The notes: generated by a model not told the origin, from the sequence alone. Positions 1 to 8,439 are shown, counted from the first letter of the stretch. The stretch is 64,000 nt of DNA from an uncultured Spartobacteria bacterium (GCA_937960895.1 CALCJD010000061.1:1-64000), one strand, 5' to 3'. A program made the numbers and translations.

Positions 1-78
1 GATCCAGCGGCGCAAAACGCCGGCGATCTTGTCGCGGAGCACTTCCTTTTGAATGAGGTCTTCGGAGGTCGTTGCCAT
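1..78 (-). CDS. GntR-family regulator, N-terminal fragment (tentative)
   Basis: Only the first 26 codons lie in the window; the gene reads leftward off the edge from an ATG at 76-78. The residues VLRDKIAGVLRRWI (about 13-26) resemble the opening of the GntR winged-helix domain, where a LRxxIAxxLRxxI helix precedes a GELxPG turn. If this is right, the protein is a DNA-binding repressor of the FadR/VanR type responding to a sugar acid or carboxylate. The palindrome ATTGTCGACAAT in the divergent promoter at 952-963 has the TTGT/ACAA arms of FadR-type operators, which fits a neighbouring GntR protein controlling the operon. The fragment is too short for certainty. Confidence 0.35.
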   Translation of the reverse strand, partial: MATTSEDLIQKEVLRDKIAGVLRRWI

Positions 79-134
79 CACGCGAGCTTAGGACAGGCCG
101 GGGGCGGGAAGTGATCGGAAAATGCGCACGATTT

Positions 135-947
135 TCACAGGAGGCCCATTTCGGTGAGTTGCTTTCGCATCACCTCGGCGAATTTTTGGTATCCGGCCGC
201 GGAGAAATGAATGCGGTCGGCGGCGTAGAATTCCGCGATGGGGCGCCCCTCGGCGTCGCCGAATGCCGTGCGCAGATCGAGCACCGGCAGGCCCTTTTTC
301 CGTCCGAGTTCGGCCAGACGCGCATTGAAATCCTCCAGCGCGCCCGGCTTGAGGGGAGCGGAATGGCCGTCCCGTGGAGCGACTGAACAAAGGAGAATCG
401 GAAGATCCGGCCGCGCGGCCCGCGCCTGATCGATCATCGCCTCGATGTTTTCCACGATGACGGCCGGGTCCGCGTGGGCGCTCAGATCGTTGGAGCCAAT
501 GGCCAGCACAACGGCCTTCGGCTGCAGATCAAGAACGTCCTCCTGAAAACGGAAAAGCAGCCCGCGGCTGACATCCCCGCCGATCCCGCGATTTGCCACC
601 TTCAGCTCCGGCAGGTCCTTGGCCAGGGTCTTCCAGTTGGCGATCATTGAGGAGCCCACAAACACCACCGCCCCGCGGTCCTTCTCGCGCTTTCTCCAAA
701 ACGACTCCCGGTTGTCCTTCATCCAGGGATGCAGACGGATCGGCCCCTTGCCCGGCCAAGCGGAGGAATCGGCGGGATCGGGATAGGGAGTCTGGGCCGG
801 GGCGGGGAGGAGCATTCCGGCAAAAACCACCAGGGCGGTAAGGAAAGCCGGGAGGTACCGCGCGCGGCAGAGAAAGGGGCGCGTTCCTCCAGGACCGTGC
901 ACTCCGGGTTTTTCCAGAACCAAAATTTTCCTCGAAATTGTTGACAT
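135..947 (-). CDS. Secreted SGNH/GDSL-family hydrolase (paralogue 1)
   Basis: This is a predicted exported esterase of about 270 residues. After a basic N-terminus comes a hydrophobic signal segment (YLPAFLTALVVFAGMLLPAPAQ). The SGNH blocks follow in order: GSSMIAN (block I, nucleophile Ser; the usual GDS is GSS here), NRGIGGD (block II Gly), AIGSND (block III Asn) and DRIHFS (block V Asp-x-x-His). Members of the family remove acetyl or other acyl groups from sugars; the substrate is not readable from sequence. It is closely related to the gene at 7567-8316, sharing TPYPDP and WPGKGPIR, and the two bracket the catabolic operon. I chose ATG 947; an upstream TTG at 962 lies inside the operator and is less likely, and an internal GTG is also possible. 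Confidence 0.8.
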   Translation of the reverse strand: MSTISRKILVLEKPGVHGPGGTRPFLCRARYLPAFLTALVVFAGMLLPAPAQTPYPDPADSSAWPGKGPIRLHPWMKDNRESFWRKREKDRGAVVFVGSSMIANWKTLAKDLPELKVANRGIGGDVSRGLLFRFQEDVLDLQPKAVVLAIGSNDLSAHADPAVIVENIEAMIDQARAARPDLPILLCSVAPRDGHSAPLKPGALEDFNARLAELGRKKGLPVLDLRTAFGDAEGRPIAEFYAADRIHFSAAGYQKFAEVMRKQLTEMGLL

Positions 948-970
948 GCGGATTGTCGACAATTAGACAA
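937..970 (+). promoter_or_regulatory. Promoter with palindromic operator, probably leaderless
   Basis: TTGACA (941-946), a 17-base spacer and TAGACA (964-969) form a good sigma-70 promoter for the plus-strand operon. The expected transcription start, about 7 bases after the -10 element, coincides with the ATG at 976. The perfect 12-base palindrome ATTGTCGACAAT (952-963) sits inside the spacer. A second imperfect copy, ATTGTTGACAT (937-947), overlaps the -35 box. Bound repressor would block polymerase directly. The arms fit the FadR-type GntR operator style; the assignment to the edge gene is inference. Confidence 0.6.
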
Positions 971-975
971 AAGAA

Positions 976-1923
976 ATGTCCTGTGCCAAGGAAAACCTGC
1001 AAAATTCTCCCGAGTCTCCGGTTCAACCTCTGCCCGTGGTGGGATTTCTTGGCACGGGGATCATGGGCCGGGGCATGGTGCGCAATCTCATCAAGGGGGG
1101 AGCGCGTCTTCAGGTTTACAACCGCACGCGATCCCGCGCCGAGGAGGCGGTGGACGGCCGGGCCCGGGTCGTGGATACACCGGCTGAGGCGGCGCGTGGG
1201 GCCGGGGTGGTTTTCACGATGCTGGCCGATCCCGATGCGGTGCTGGCGTGTTATGAAGGGCCGAATGGTTTGTTGGAGGGATTGGCGCCCGGCACGGTGG
1301 TGATTGATTCCAGTACGATTTCGAAACCGGCGACGCTGAAAATTGCCGCGTTGGTGGAAGGCCGCGGGGGGAGGTTTCTGGATGCGCCGGTGACCGGCAG
1401 CAAACGGGAGGCCGAGGAGGGCAATTTGCGTTTTCTTGTCGGCGGCGATGCGGCGGTGCTCGAGACGGTCCGTCCGGTGCTGGATTTGATGGGCACGTCG
1501 GTGGCGATGGGGCCGGTGGGTACCGGCATCACGGCGAAGCTGGTCAACAATCTGGTCGTCGCCGCCGCGATGCAGGCCTTCAACGAAGGCATGGTGCTGG
1601 CGGTGCGCGCCGGGCTCGATCCGGACACGATGTATTCGCTGTTGATGAGCAACCCGCGGGCCCGCGTGGGCATGGCGGAGGTGAAGGGTCCGTTGATTTT
1701 GAAAGGCGACTTCACACCGGCCTTTGCACTGCGCCTCATGCGCAAGGATGTCCGGCTGGCCATTGAGACCGCCGCGGAGCTGGGGGTGAAACTGCCGGCT
1801 ACGGAGGCCGCGAAGAGTGTTTTTGATGCGGCGATGGAGGAGGGTTCGGCCGACGAGGATTTCTCCGCCGCCATCAAGCACCTTGAACGTATGGCCGGAG
1901 TGGAGGTGCGGAGCCGTTCATGA
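976..1923 (+). CDS. NAD(P)-dependent beta-hydroxyacid dehydrogenase
   Basis: This 315-residue enzyme belongs to the 3-hydroxyisobutyrate / tartronate-semialdehyde dehydrogenase family. It oxidises or reduces a 3-hydroxy acid with NAD(P). The Rossmann signature GFLGTGIMG is at about 23-31. The substrate-binding block DAPVTGSKREAEEG starts at about 136. The catalytic lysine is Lys188 in GTGITAKLVNN. It is the first gene of the operon and overlaps the next by ATGA (1920-1923), so translation is coupled. In sugar-acid operons such enzymes act as GarR/GlxR-type tartronate semialdehyde reductases, but the sequence alone does not fix the substrate. No ribosome-binding site precedes the ATG, which fits the leaderless promoter. 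Confidence 0.85.
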   Translation: MSCAKENLQNSPESPVQPLPVVGFLGTGIMGRGMVRNLIKGGARLQVYNRTRSRAEEAVDGRARVVDTPAEAARGAGVVFTMLADPDAVLACYEGPNGLLEGLAPGTVVIDSSTISKPATLKIAALVEGRGGRFLDAPVTGSKREAEEGNLRFLVGGDAAVLETVRPVLDLMGTSVAMGPVGTGITAKLVNNLVVAAAMQAFNEGMVLAVRAGLDPDTMYSLLMSNPRARVGMAEVKGPLILKGDFTPAFALRLMRKDVRLAIETAAELGVKLPATEAAKSVFDAAMEEGSADEDFSAAIKHLERMAGVEVRSRS

Positions 1924-2840
1924 AAACGATCACCCTTCCCGACTGGCAACCCCGTCCGGAACACGCCGGCCTGCCGGACTCGCCGAAGCGCTTCCCCGAC
2001 GGCGCGCAATACCGCTACGAAATCCCCAGCATCGAAACCCCCGACGCGCTCGAGGCCATCCTCGAGGAGGCGGCGAAGCGCAACCTGACCATTCACCGCG
2101 TCAGCCAGGGCAGCGGCATCATGTTGCTCACCGATGCCGAAATCACCGCCATGGCGAAACTGGCGCGAAGCGCGGGCGTTGAACTGTCGCTTTTTGTCGG
2201 ACCGCGCGCGGCCTTTGATGTCACGCCGCAGCCGCACACGCCGGCGGGCAAGGTGATCGGAGGAAACCTGCGCGGTTCGGCCCAGTTGTTTTATGCGGTG
2301 GAGGATGTGCGCCGTGCCTGTGCGCTGGGGATTCGCAGCGTGCTGGTCGCCGATCTCGGACTGCTCTGGATGCTGACGGAACTGAAAAAATCCGGCGAGC
2401 TTCCCGCCAATCTCGTCCTGAAGATTTCCATCCTGCTGAGCGTGCCGAACCCCGCCACGGCGCGCGTTCTCGAAATGCTCGGCGCGGGCACCATCAATGT
2501 GTCGCCCGACCTTTCCCTGGCGCATCTGGCCGGTCTGCGCGAGACGGTTTCGGTCCCGCTCGACATCTATGTCGAGGTGCCGGACGGTTTCGGCGGATAC
2601 ATCCGCACCTACGAAGTGCCCGAAATGATCCGGACCGCGTCGCCGGTTTATGTGAAGATCGGACTGCGCAACGCGCCCGACATTTATCCCTACGGCGAGC
2701 AACTGCGCCTGACCGCGCTGGCCATGAGCCGCGAGCGCATCCATCGGGCCCGGATCGTGGCCGATACGATTGCCCGGTATTACCCCGAAGCGGTCATGTC
2801 CCAACCCGGCGCCGCGGACCTCGGCATTCCCGAAGTGTGA
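1920..2840 (+). CDS. Barrel-like protein of unknown function (U32-peptidase-like)
   Basis: This is a soluble 306-residue protein without signal peptide or membrane segment. It has the alternating strand/helix pattern of a TIM barrel. Conspicuous blocks are IHRVSQGSGIMLLTDAEI (about 59-76), SLFVGPRAAFD (about 91-101), a VLVADLGLL strand, and SVPLDIYVEVPDGFGGYIR. The last two recall the U32 peptidase / PEP-mutase-like barrels, but I cannot name a catalysed reaction. It is fused by start/stop overlap to the upstream dehydrogenase and lies 7 bases before the dehydratase gene, so it probably acts on the same pathway intermediate. It is the least understood member of the operon. Confidence 0.7.
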   Translation: MKTITLPDWQPRPEHAGLPDSPKRFPDGAQYRYEIPSIETPDALEAILEEAAKRNLTIHRVSQGSGIMLLTDAEITAMAKLARSAGVELSLFVGPRAAFDVTPQPHTPAGKVIGGNLRGSAQLFYAVEDVRRACALGIRSVLVADLGLLWMLTELKKSGELPANLVLKISILLSVPNPATARVLEMLGAGTINVSPDLSLAHLAGLRETVSVPLDIYVEVPDGFGGYIRTYEVPEMIRTASPVYVKIGLRNAPDIYPYGEQLRLTALAMSRERIHRARIVADTIARYYPEAVMSQPGAADLGIPEV

Positions 2841-2847
2841 TTCTCAC

Positions 2848-4014
2848 ATGAAAATTTCCCGTCTCACGCCGCTGGTGCTCGGCACGCCCTGGCGGAATCT
2901 CATTTACCTGAAAATGGAAACCGACGAGGGTCTCGTCGGATATTCCGAAGCCCGCAGCGTCAATCGCACGGAAGCCGTGCTCGGCTACCTCGAGGGCATC
3001 GGCAAACGGTATGTGCTCGGCAGCGATCCCCTCCGCATCGAGGAGCTTGTGCAGCGCATTTTTGTGGGGGATTTTGCGCGGGTCGACGACATCGCCGGCA
3101 TCGGCATCGCGCTTGTCGAAACGGCCTGCTGGGACATTTTTGGCAAGGCGGTCGGTCAGCCCGTGTATCAGCTCCTTGGCGGGGCGGTGCGCGACAGGAT
3201 CAAGGCTTATGCCAACGGATGGTATGCGGTGGAGCGGACGCCGGAGGCCATTGTCGAGGCGGCGCGCCGGGTGATCGACAAAGGGTATCGCGCACTGAAG
3301 ATCGATCCCTTCGGCGCGGGACTTTACGAGATGGAACGCGCCGAAAAGAACCGCTCCATCGCGATCATCGAAGCCGTGCGCGGTGTGGTGGGGCCGGATG
3401 TCGACATCCTGATTGAAATGCACGGACGGTTCAGTCCTGCGACCGCCATCGACATCGCCCGCGATCTCGAGCCGTTCCGTCCGGCCTGGATCGAGGAACC
3501 GGTGCCGCCGGACAATCCCGAAGCCATGGCCAAGGCCGCGGCGAAGATCCGGCTGCCCATTGCGACGGGGGAGCGGTTGCACAGCCGCTTTGAGGTGCGC
3601 CGCCTGCTCGAACTCGGCGCGGTGGACGTTCTCCAGACGGACATCACCGAATCCATGGGCCTGCTGGAAAGCAAGAAGATCGCGGCCATGGCGGACGCCA
3701 GTTACGTCACGTTCGCGCCGCACAATGTCGGCGGACCGGTCAGTACCGCCACCTGCCTCCACCTCGCGGCCTGCACGACGAACTTTGTGATTCAGGAACA
3801 CTTCAACGACTTCGTGGATTCCTGGGTGAAGCAGGCGGCCTCGGGCCCCGGCTATCCCGAGGTGGTCGACGGTTATTTCGCGCTGCCCGGCGGACCCGGA
3901 CTCGGCGTCGAATTGAACGAGGATTTCATCCGCGAGCACCCGCCGAAGGACGGAACCAGCTTCAATCTTTTTCAGAAGGACTGGCACCTCAGACAACCCA
4001 AACAAGCGGCATGA
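2848..4014 (+). CDS. Enolase-superfamily sugar-acid dehydratase (mandelate racemase type)
   Basis: This 388-residue enzyme has the MR/MLE capping domain followed by a beta-barrel. Visible active-site elements are Lys151 (LKIDPFG) on strand 2, the metal ligands Glu190 (EMHGRF), Glu216 (WIEEPVPPDN) and Glu242 (IATGERLHSRF), and the His292 base in FAPHNVGGP. His192, two residues after the first ligand, is the arrangement of galactonate/gluconate-type acid-sugar dehydratases. The first ligand is Glu rather than the usual Asp. The expected reaction is Mg-dependent loss of water from a hexonate or uronic-acid derivative to a 2-keto-3-deoxy acid. ATG 2848 was chosen because it aligns with the family start; it ends in a 4-base overlap with the dehydrogenase gene. 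Confidence 0.85.
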   Translation: MKISRLTPLVLGTPWRNLIYLKMETDEGLVGYSEARSVNRTEAVLGYLEGIGKRYVLGSDPLRIEELVQRIFVGDFARVDDIAGIGIALVETACWDIFGKAVGQPVYQLLGGAVRDRIKAYANGWYAVERTPEAIVEAARRVIDKGYRALKIDPFGAGLYEMERAEKNRSIAIIEAVRGVVGPDVDILIEMHGRFSPATAIDIARDLEPFRPAWIEEPVPPDNPEAMAKAAAKIRLPIATGERLHSRFEVRRLLELGAVDVLQTDITESMGLLESKKIAAMADASYVTFAPHNVGGPVSTATCLHLAACTTNFVIQEHFNDFVDSWVKQAASGPGYPEVVDGYFALPGGPGLGVELNEDFIREHPPKDGTSFNLFQKDWHLRQPKQAA

Positions 4015-5597
4015 GCAAAAGTTCCGAACTCCTTCAGGGACGATCCTTTCTCGGCCTCACCCCGGCCGTGGAAAAGGGCGGACCGTTTTACGCCATCGAT
4101 CCCGCCACCGGCGAAAATCTGCCCCCCGCCTTTTTCTCCGCGGATGCGGCGGATGCGGCCGCCGCCGCGGAACTGGCCGGCCGGGCCTTTCCCGTTTATC
4201 GCAGAGTCCCGGCGGCGGATCGGGGAAAATTTTTGCGGGTCATCGCCGAAAATCTCGAGGCGCTGGCCGGGGAAATCGTGGCGCGCGCCCGGCGGGAAAC
4301 CGCCCTGCCCGAAGCGCGCTGCCGCGGCGAACTGGCCAGGACCACGGGACAGTTGCGGATGTTTGCCGGGCTGATCGAGGAAGGGTCCTGGTGCAATGCA
4401 CGCATCGACCACGGGGACCCCGCACGCCAACCGCTGCCCAAGCCCGACACCCGGTTTTACCTGCAGGGGCTGGGCCCGGTGGTTGTGTTCGGTCCGGCGA
4501 ATTTTCCGCTCGCCTTTGGGGTTGCCGGCGGAGACACCGCCTCGGCCCTGGCCGCCGGCTGTCCGGTGGTGGTCAAGGCCCACTCCAGTCATCCCGGCAC
4601 GTCGGAACTCTGCGCAAGGGCGGTGCTGCGCGCCGTGCAATCCTGCGGTCTGCCGGACGGGGCTTTTTCCCTGCTCTTCGGTTCGGGTGGGGAACTGGGA
4701 CCCGCTTTGGTCACGCATCCGCAGATCAAGGCGGTCGGATTCACCGGCTCCGAAAAGGCGGGACGCGCGCTCTTTGATCTTGCGGCGCGGCGTCCGGATC
4801 CCATTCCGGTCTTTGCCGAAATGGGCAGCCTGAATCCCGTGTTTCTTCTGCCACGCGCCCTGCGGGAACGCGGGGAGGAAATCGCCGCCGGACTGCACGG
4901 ATCCGTCACGCTTGGCGCGGGACAGTTCTGCACCAAGCCGGGACTGGTGGTGACGCAGAAGGGCGGGACGGCGGAGGAGTTCGCGCGGCGCTTCCGGGAA
5001 CTGATGGGAAAAACCGATCCCGCCGTCCTGCTGAATCCGGGCACGTTCGATTCGTATCGGGATGGACTCCAACGTCTGGCGGATTCCACCGGATGCGCAG
5101 CCCCGGCGGAACCCGCGCCGTGGCGGGCCGCGCCGGCGGTGTTCCAGGCGACGGTGGCGGACTTTCAGCGTCAACCGGCGTTGCGCGAGGAGATTTTCGG
5201 TCCGGCGACGCTGTTGCTTTCGGCGGAAGATCGCGACGAGGTGATGGCTTTTGCGCGGAGTCTGAACGGACACCTCACGTCCACCGTGCACGGCACGGAG
5301 GAGGACTTCGCCGAGTTTCGCGAACTGATCGAGATCCTGGAAACAAAAACCGGCCGTCTGGTTTTCAACGGCTTTCCGACCGGCGTGGAGGTGTGTGCGT
5401 CGATGAATCACAGCGGACCGTATCCGGCCTCGACCGACGCCCGTTTCACCTCGGTGGGAACGGCGGCAATCCTGCGGTTTGTGCGTCCGGTCTGTTATCA
5501 GAACTGCCCCGACAGCGCGCTGCCGCCGGAACTTCGGGAGGATAATCCGCTGCGCATCTGGCGGCTTGTTGATAACGTGTGGACGGCCCCCGCCTGA
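4011..5597 (+). CDS. Alpha-ketoglutaric semialdehyde dehydrogenase
   Basis: This 528-residue NAD(P)-dependent aldehyde dehydrogenase has the block GPANFPLAFGVAGGDTASAL. In my knowledge of the family that block marks 2,5-dioxovalerate (ketoglutarate semialdehyde) dehydrogenases, EC 1.2.1.26. The catalytic Cys307 lies in GAGQFCTKPG and the general base Glu270 in FAEMGSLNP. It converts 2-oxoglutarate semialdehyde, the end product of non-phosphorylative pentose, uronate and aldarate routes, into 2-oxoglutarate for the TCA cycle. Its position directly after an acid-sugar dehydratase, with ATGA overlap, supports that role strongly. Confidence 0.88.
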   Translation: MSKSSELLQGRSFLGLTPAVEKGGPFYAIDPATGENLPPAFFSADAADAAAAAELAGRAFPVYRRVPAADRGKFLRVIAENLEALAGEIVARARRETALPEARCRGELARTTGQLRMFAGLIEEGSWCNARIDHGDPARQPLPKPDTRFYLQGLGPVVVFGPANFPLAFGVAGGDTASALAAGCPVVVKAHSSHPGTSELCARAVLRAVQSCGLPDGAFSLLFGSGGELGPALVTHPQIKAVGFTGSEKAGRALFDLAARRPDPIPVFAEMGSLNPVFLLPRALRERGEEIAAGLHGSVTLGAGQFCTKPGLVVTQKGGTAEEFARRFRELMGKTDPAVLLNPGTFDSYRDGLQRLADSTGCAAPAEPAPWRAAPAVFQATVADFQRQPALREEIFGPATLLLSAEDRDEVMAFARSLNGHLTSTVHGTEEDFAEFRELIEILETKTGRLVFNGFPTGVEVCASMNHSGPYPASTDARFTSVGTAAILRFVRPVCYQNCPDSALPPELREDNPLRIWRLVDNVWTAPA

Positions 5598-5605
5598 CAC
5601 GCCTC

Positions 5606-7498
5606 ATGCTCCACCCGCATCCCCGCCTTTTTGTCACTCCGGCCCATCTGGCGCGGCTTCGCGAACCGGTCACGCTTCCGCTGCTTCGCGAAGCCCAGGC
5701 GGAGGTGGAGGAGCAGGCGGAGCGCTTCGTGGCGGACCGCGGGCTGAAATACAATCCCGACGTGCACAATGCCCTGCTGCGCCGGGCGCGGGAGATGCAG
5801 ATCCGCATTGTCACGCTGCTGGTGCGCTGGCACCAGACCGGCGGGGAACGGTTCCGCTCGGCGGTGCTTGATCATGTCCGCGACATGGCGGAGTGGGAAC
5901 ATTGGTGCTGGGAGGCCCAGATTCAGACGCCGGATCCGCACCGAGCCATCAACCGGCTCTATGATCTGAGCTCCGGGGAAAACAGCACCACGCTGGCGCT
6001 CGCCTACGATCTTCTGGCGCCGACGCTCACGGCGGAGGACCGCGCGCTTTTTGCCGATGTGGCCCGCCGGCGGTGTTTTGAGCCCTTTCTGACCGTGTTG
6101 AAATCCCAGCCCGCCCCGCCCGGACAATGGCGGCCCGGCTGGTGGTTCAAGGCGGCGCATTCGAATTGGAACACCGTCTGCTCCGGCGGCGCCGGGCTGC
6201 TGGCCCTGGCCCTGCGCGAGGAACTTCCCGACCTCGCCGACGAGGTGATCGCGCGTGTCGAGGAATCCATCTCCCCTTACTTCGCCGGACTGGCCCGCAC
6301 CAACGGGGGCTGGGCGGAAGGGATCGGCTATTGGAATTACGGGCACCGTTACGGTTTTCTGTATCTGCTCGGACACGAGCGGGCGACGGGACGTCCGCAT
6401 CCGTGTCTGGCCCTGCCCGGCGTGAAGGAGACGCTTTCCTTTCCGCTCGATTTCACCCCGAACGGACAGTTCTGTTCCTTTTCCGACGTCAATGTCTGGT
6501 GGCCGCTGCCGTTCCATTACGAGGCCGCCATCCGACTGGGGCGGCCGGACCTGGTGCCGGTGCTGGACCGCTGTCATCCAGCTCCGCAGGACCGCATCCG
6601 TTGGTGGGCCGACGCGGCCGAACTGCTGCTCTTTCATCCGCGCGAGGCGACGGCCGCCCCGCAATTCGAGGAAAACGTGGCCCGGCGTTATCCCGGCATG
6701 GACTGGGCCCTGCTGGCCGATCGCCTGCCGGAGCCGCGCTTGTACATGTCCATCCGCGGAGGGAGCACCACGGACCCGCATGCCATGGTGGATGTGCTTT
6801 CATTTCACGTTGTGGTGGGGCGGGAAAAGTTCATTGAAAACATCGGCAACCGCGGGGGGGACGACTATCTCGAGACGACCTTCAGTGCGCGGCGGAATGA
6901 TCTGTTCGAAATGAATCAGCCGGCCAAAAACGTGCTCTTCATCAACGGCGTCGGTTTGCCGCCGGAGGCGCGTGTCGCGATGGGCGAGTGGCGGTCCGGC
7001 TTGGCCAAAGGTTTCCGTCTCGACGCCACCCGGGCCTTCGGGTTTCTCGGCGAGAACAGTCCGATGGCGGATTTCTGCGGACGGCTTTTTCTCCTGCTCG
7101 ACGCGCAGGCCTTTCTCATTCTTGACCGTTTTGAACTGCCCCGACCCGGACGCGTGGAGTCCCGCATGCACACGGATGCGGACGTCGCGGCGACACGGGA
7201 CGTTCCCGGATTCCATCTGAAGGGGCAGACCGAAGAACTTCGGATTGCCTATGCCTGCAATGTGGAGGCGGTCACCGCCACCGCCGTGACCTGTCCCACC
7301 AAACCGGTTCCCGGCGCCCACGTCCTGCGCTGGGCCACGGTGGCCCGCACCCACCGTCAGATCACCATGGCCACCCTGCTGAGTCCGGGACCCGGGCGGG
7401 CGGAGGTGCGCCTCGGGGAGGGCGCGGGGACGATCACCGCGCACGTGAAAACCGAAACCCTGGAAACGACGGTTTCGGTTTCCTCCCATTTGGAATAA
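5606..7498 (+). CDS. Heparinase II/III-like polysaccharide lyase, cytoplasmic
   Basis: This is a 630-residue protein with an N-terminal alpha/alpha-toroid region and a C-terminal beta-sandwich of the heparinase II/III type. Asn187 in the block SNWNTVCSGGAGLLALAL and the tyrosines of GIGYWNYGHRYGFLYLL (Tyr242, Tyr245) match the conserved catalytic neighbourhood of the family. Such enzymes cleave uronate-containing oligosaccharides by beta-elimination. No signal peptide is visible, so it would act on imported oligosaccharides. It is the last gene of the operon, just before a strong terminator. ATG 5606 is preferred over the GTG at 5579, which lies inside the previous gene. The exact polymer (alginate, heparin-like, other) cannot be read from the sequence. 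Confidence 0.75.
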   Translation: MLHPHPRLFVTPAHLARLREPVTLPLLREAQAEVEEQAERFVADRGLKYNPDVHNALLRRAREMQIRIVTLLVRWHQTGGERFRSAVLDHVRDMAEWEHWCWEAQIQTPDPHRAINRLYDLSSGENSTTLALAYDLLAPTLTAEDRALFADVARRRCFEPFLTVLKSQPAPPGQWRPGWWFKAAHSNWNTVCSGGAGLLALALREELPDLADEVIARVEESISPYFAGLARTNGGWAEGIGYWNYGHRYGFLYLLGHERATGRPHPCLALPGVKETLSFPLDFTPNGQFCSFSDVNVWWPLPFHYEAAIRLGRPDLVPVLDRCHPAPQDRIRWWADAAELLLFHPREATAAPQFEENVARRYPGMDWALLADRLPEPRLYMSIRGGSTTDPHAMVDVLSFHVVVGREKFIENIGNRGGDDYLETTFSARRNDLFEMNQPAKNVLFINGVGLPPEARVAMGEWRSGLAKGFRLDATRAFGFLGENSPMADFCGRLFLLLDAQAFLILDRFELPRPGRVESRMHTDADVAATRDVPGFHLKGQTEELRIAYACNVEAVTATAVTCPTKPVPGAHVLRWATVARTHRQITMATLLSPGPGRAEVRLGEGAGTITAHVKTETLETTVSVSSHLE

Positions 7499-7499
7499 A

Positions 7500-7542
7500 A
7501 AAAGGGCGCCCGCGCATCCGTCTGGATGTGGGCGCCCCTTTT
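7500..7542. terminator. Bidirectional rho-independent terminator
   Basis: AAAAGGGCGCCC at 7500-7511 pairs with GGGCGCCCCTTTT at 7530-7542, giving a GC-rich stem with an A-run on one side and a T-run on the other. It lies between two convergent genes (ends 7498 and 7567), so it can stop transcripts from both sides. Confidence 0.9.
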
Positions 7543-7566
7543 GGGGAAAGGGAACTGTCGGGTGTG

Positions 7567-8316
7567 TCAGTTCAGCCCCAGTTTCTCAAAGGCCGGCTTC
7601 AGAATCTCCGCCCACTTTTTGTATCCTCCGGACGCCAGATGGAGCTGATCCTTTCCGAAGTATTGGGGATCGGGATTTCCCTCGGGGGTCGCGAGCGCAC
7701 TGTAAAGATCCAGAACAACGAGATTCTCCCGGTTTTCCCCCAGTGCGGTCAGGCGCGCGTTGAGTTCGGTGAGCTTTTCTGGATCGATGGGGGCGGCATC
7801 CGAAGCGCGTGGCGGCAGCAGGCACAACACGATGGGAAGGTCGTTCTTGAATTCGCGGGCCTGCTCGATGATCAGCGCGATGTTGTCCGCAATGACCTGC
7901 GGCGGGGACTTGGCGCTGAGATCATTGGTTCCGATCAACAACACCATGGCCTGGGGATTGAGATCGAGAACGTCCTCCTTGAGCCGGAAAAGCACGCCGC
8001 GGGTGACGTCGCCGCCAATGCCGCGATTCGAGACATGGTATCCCGAAAGGGCGGCCTTCATGTCGCCGAGCTTCCAGTTGCCGGTGAGGGAGTCACCCAC
8101 AAAAACGATGGTGCCCTGATCGTTGGCGCGGCGGTTCCAGTAGTAGTTGCGGTTGTCCGTCATCCAGGGGAAGACCCGGATCGGGCCCTTGCCCGGCCAC
8201 GCGGCGTCGTCCTTGGGGTCGGGATACGGGGTGGGTCCGTCGGCTCGGGAGAGGACCGGGGCGGCGGTCAGCAGGACCAGTACGGCGGCAAGGAGGCGAG
8301 GGGTGGCGGTGATCAT
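7567..8316 (-). CDS. Secreted SGNH/GDSL-family hydrolase (paralogue 2)
   Basis: This 249-residue exported hydrolase has a signal peptide (LLAAVLVLLTAAPVLSRA) followed by the SGNH blocks GDSLTGNW (nucleophile Ser), NRGIGGD, LIGTNDLS and DQLHLASGG. It is closely related to the gene at 135-947: both begin the mature part with PTPYPDP and AWPGKGPIR and keep NRGIGGDV. Here block I has the classical GDS. The likely role is deacylation of sugars or oligosaccharides outside the cytoplasm before uptake. ATG 8316 is preceded at 14 bases by GGAGGA; an upstream TTG overlaps that site and is rejected as the start. Confidence 0.82.
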   Translation of the reverse strand: MITATPRLLAAVLVLLTAAPVLSRADGPTPYPDPKDDAAWPGKGPIRVFPWMTDNRNYYWNRRANDQGTIVFVGDSLTGNWKLGDMKAALSGYHVSNRGIGGDVTRGVLFRLKEDVLDLNPQAMVLLIGTNDLSAKSPPQVIADNIALIIEQAREFKNDLPIVLCLLPPRASDAAPIDPEKLTELNARLTALGENRENLVVLDLYSALATPEGNPDPQYFGKDQLHLASGGYKKWAEILKPAFEKLGLN

Positions 8317-8404
8317 GGGAGATGGAAATTCCTCCAAACGATAACCGCATCCGGAGGCGACGAAATGCGCAGAATGGAAAAAATCTTACAAAAACGATTC
8401 TTCC

Positions 8405-8439
8405 TTTGCCGCGTTAAAAAATCCCGCCTCCGCGGCAAA
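8405..8439. repeat. Inverted repeat in the AraC / hydrolase divergent region
   Basis: TTTGCCGCG (8405-8413) and CGCGGCAAA (8431-8439) are perfect 9-base arms around a 17-base centre. They lie about 60 bases before the AraC-family gene and about 90 bases upstream of the divergent hydrolase. The spacing suits two half-sites for a dimeric regulator better than a terminator, because no T-run follows and no gene ends here. Binding by the adjacent AraC protein is a guess. Confidence 0.4.
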
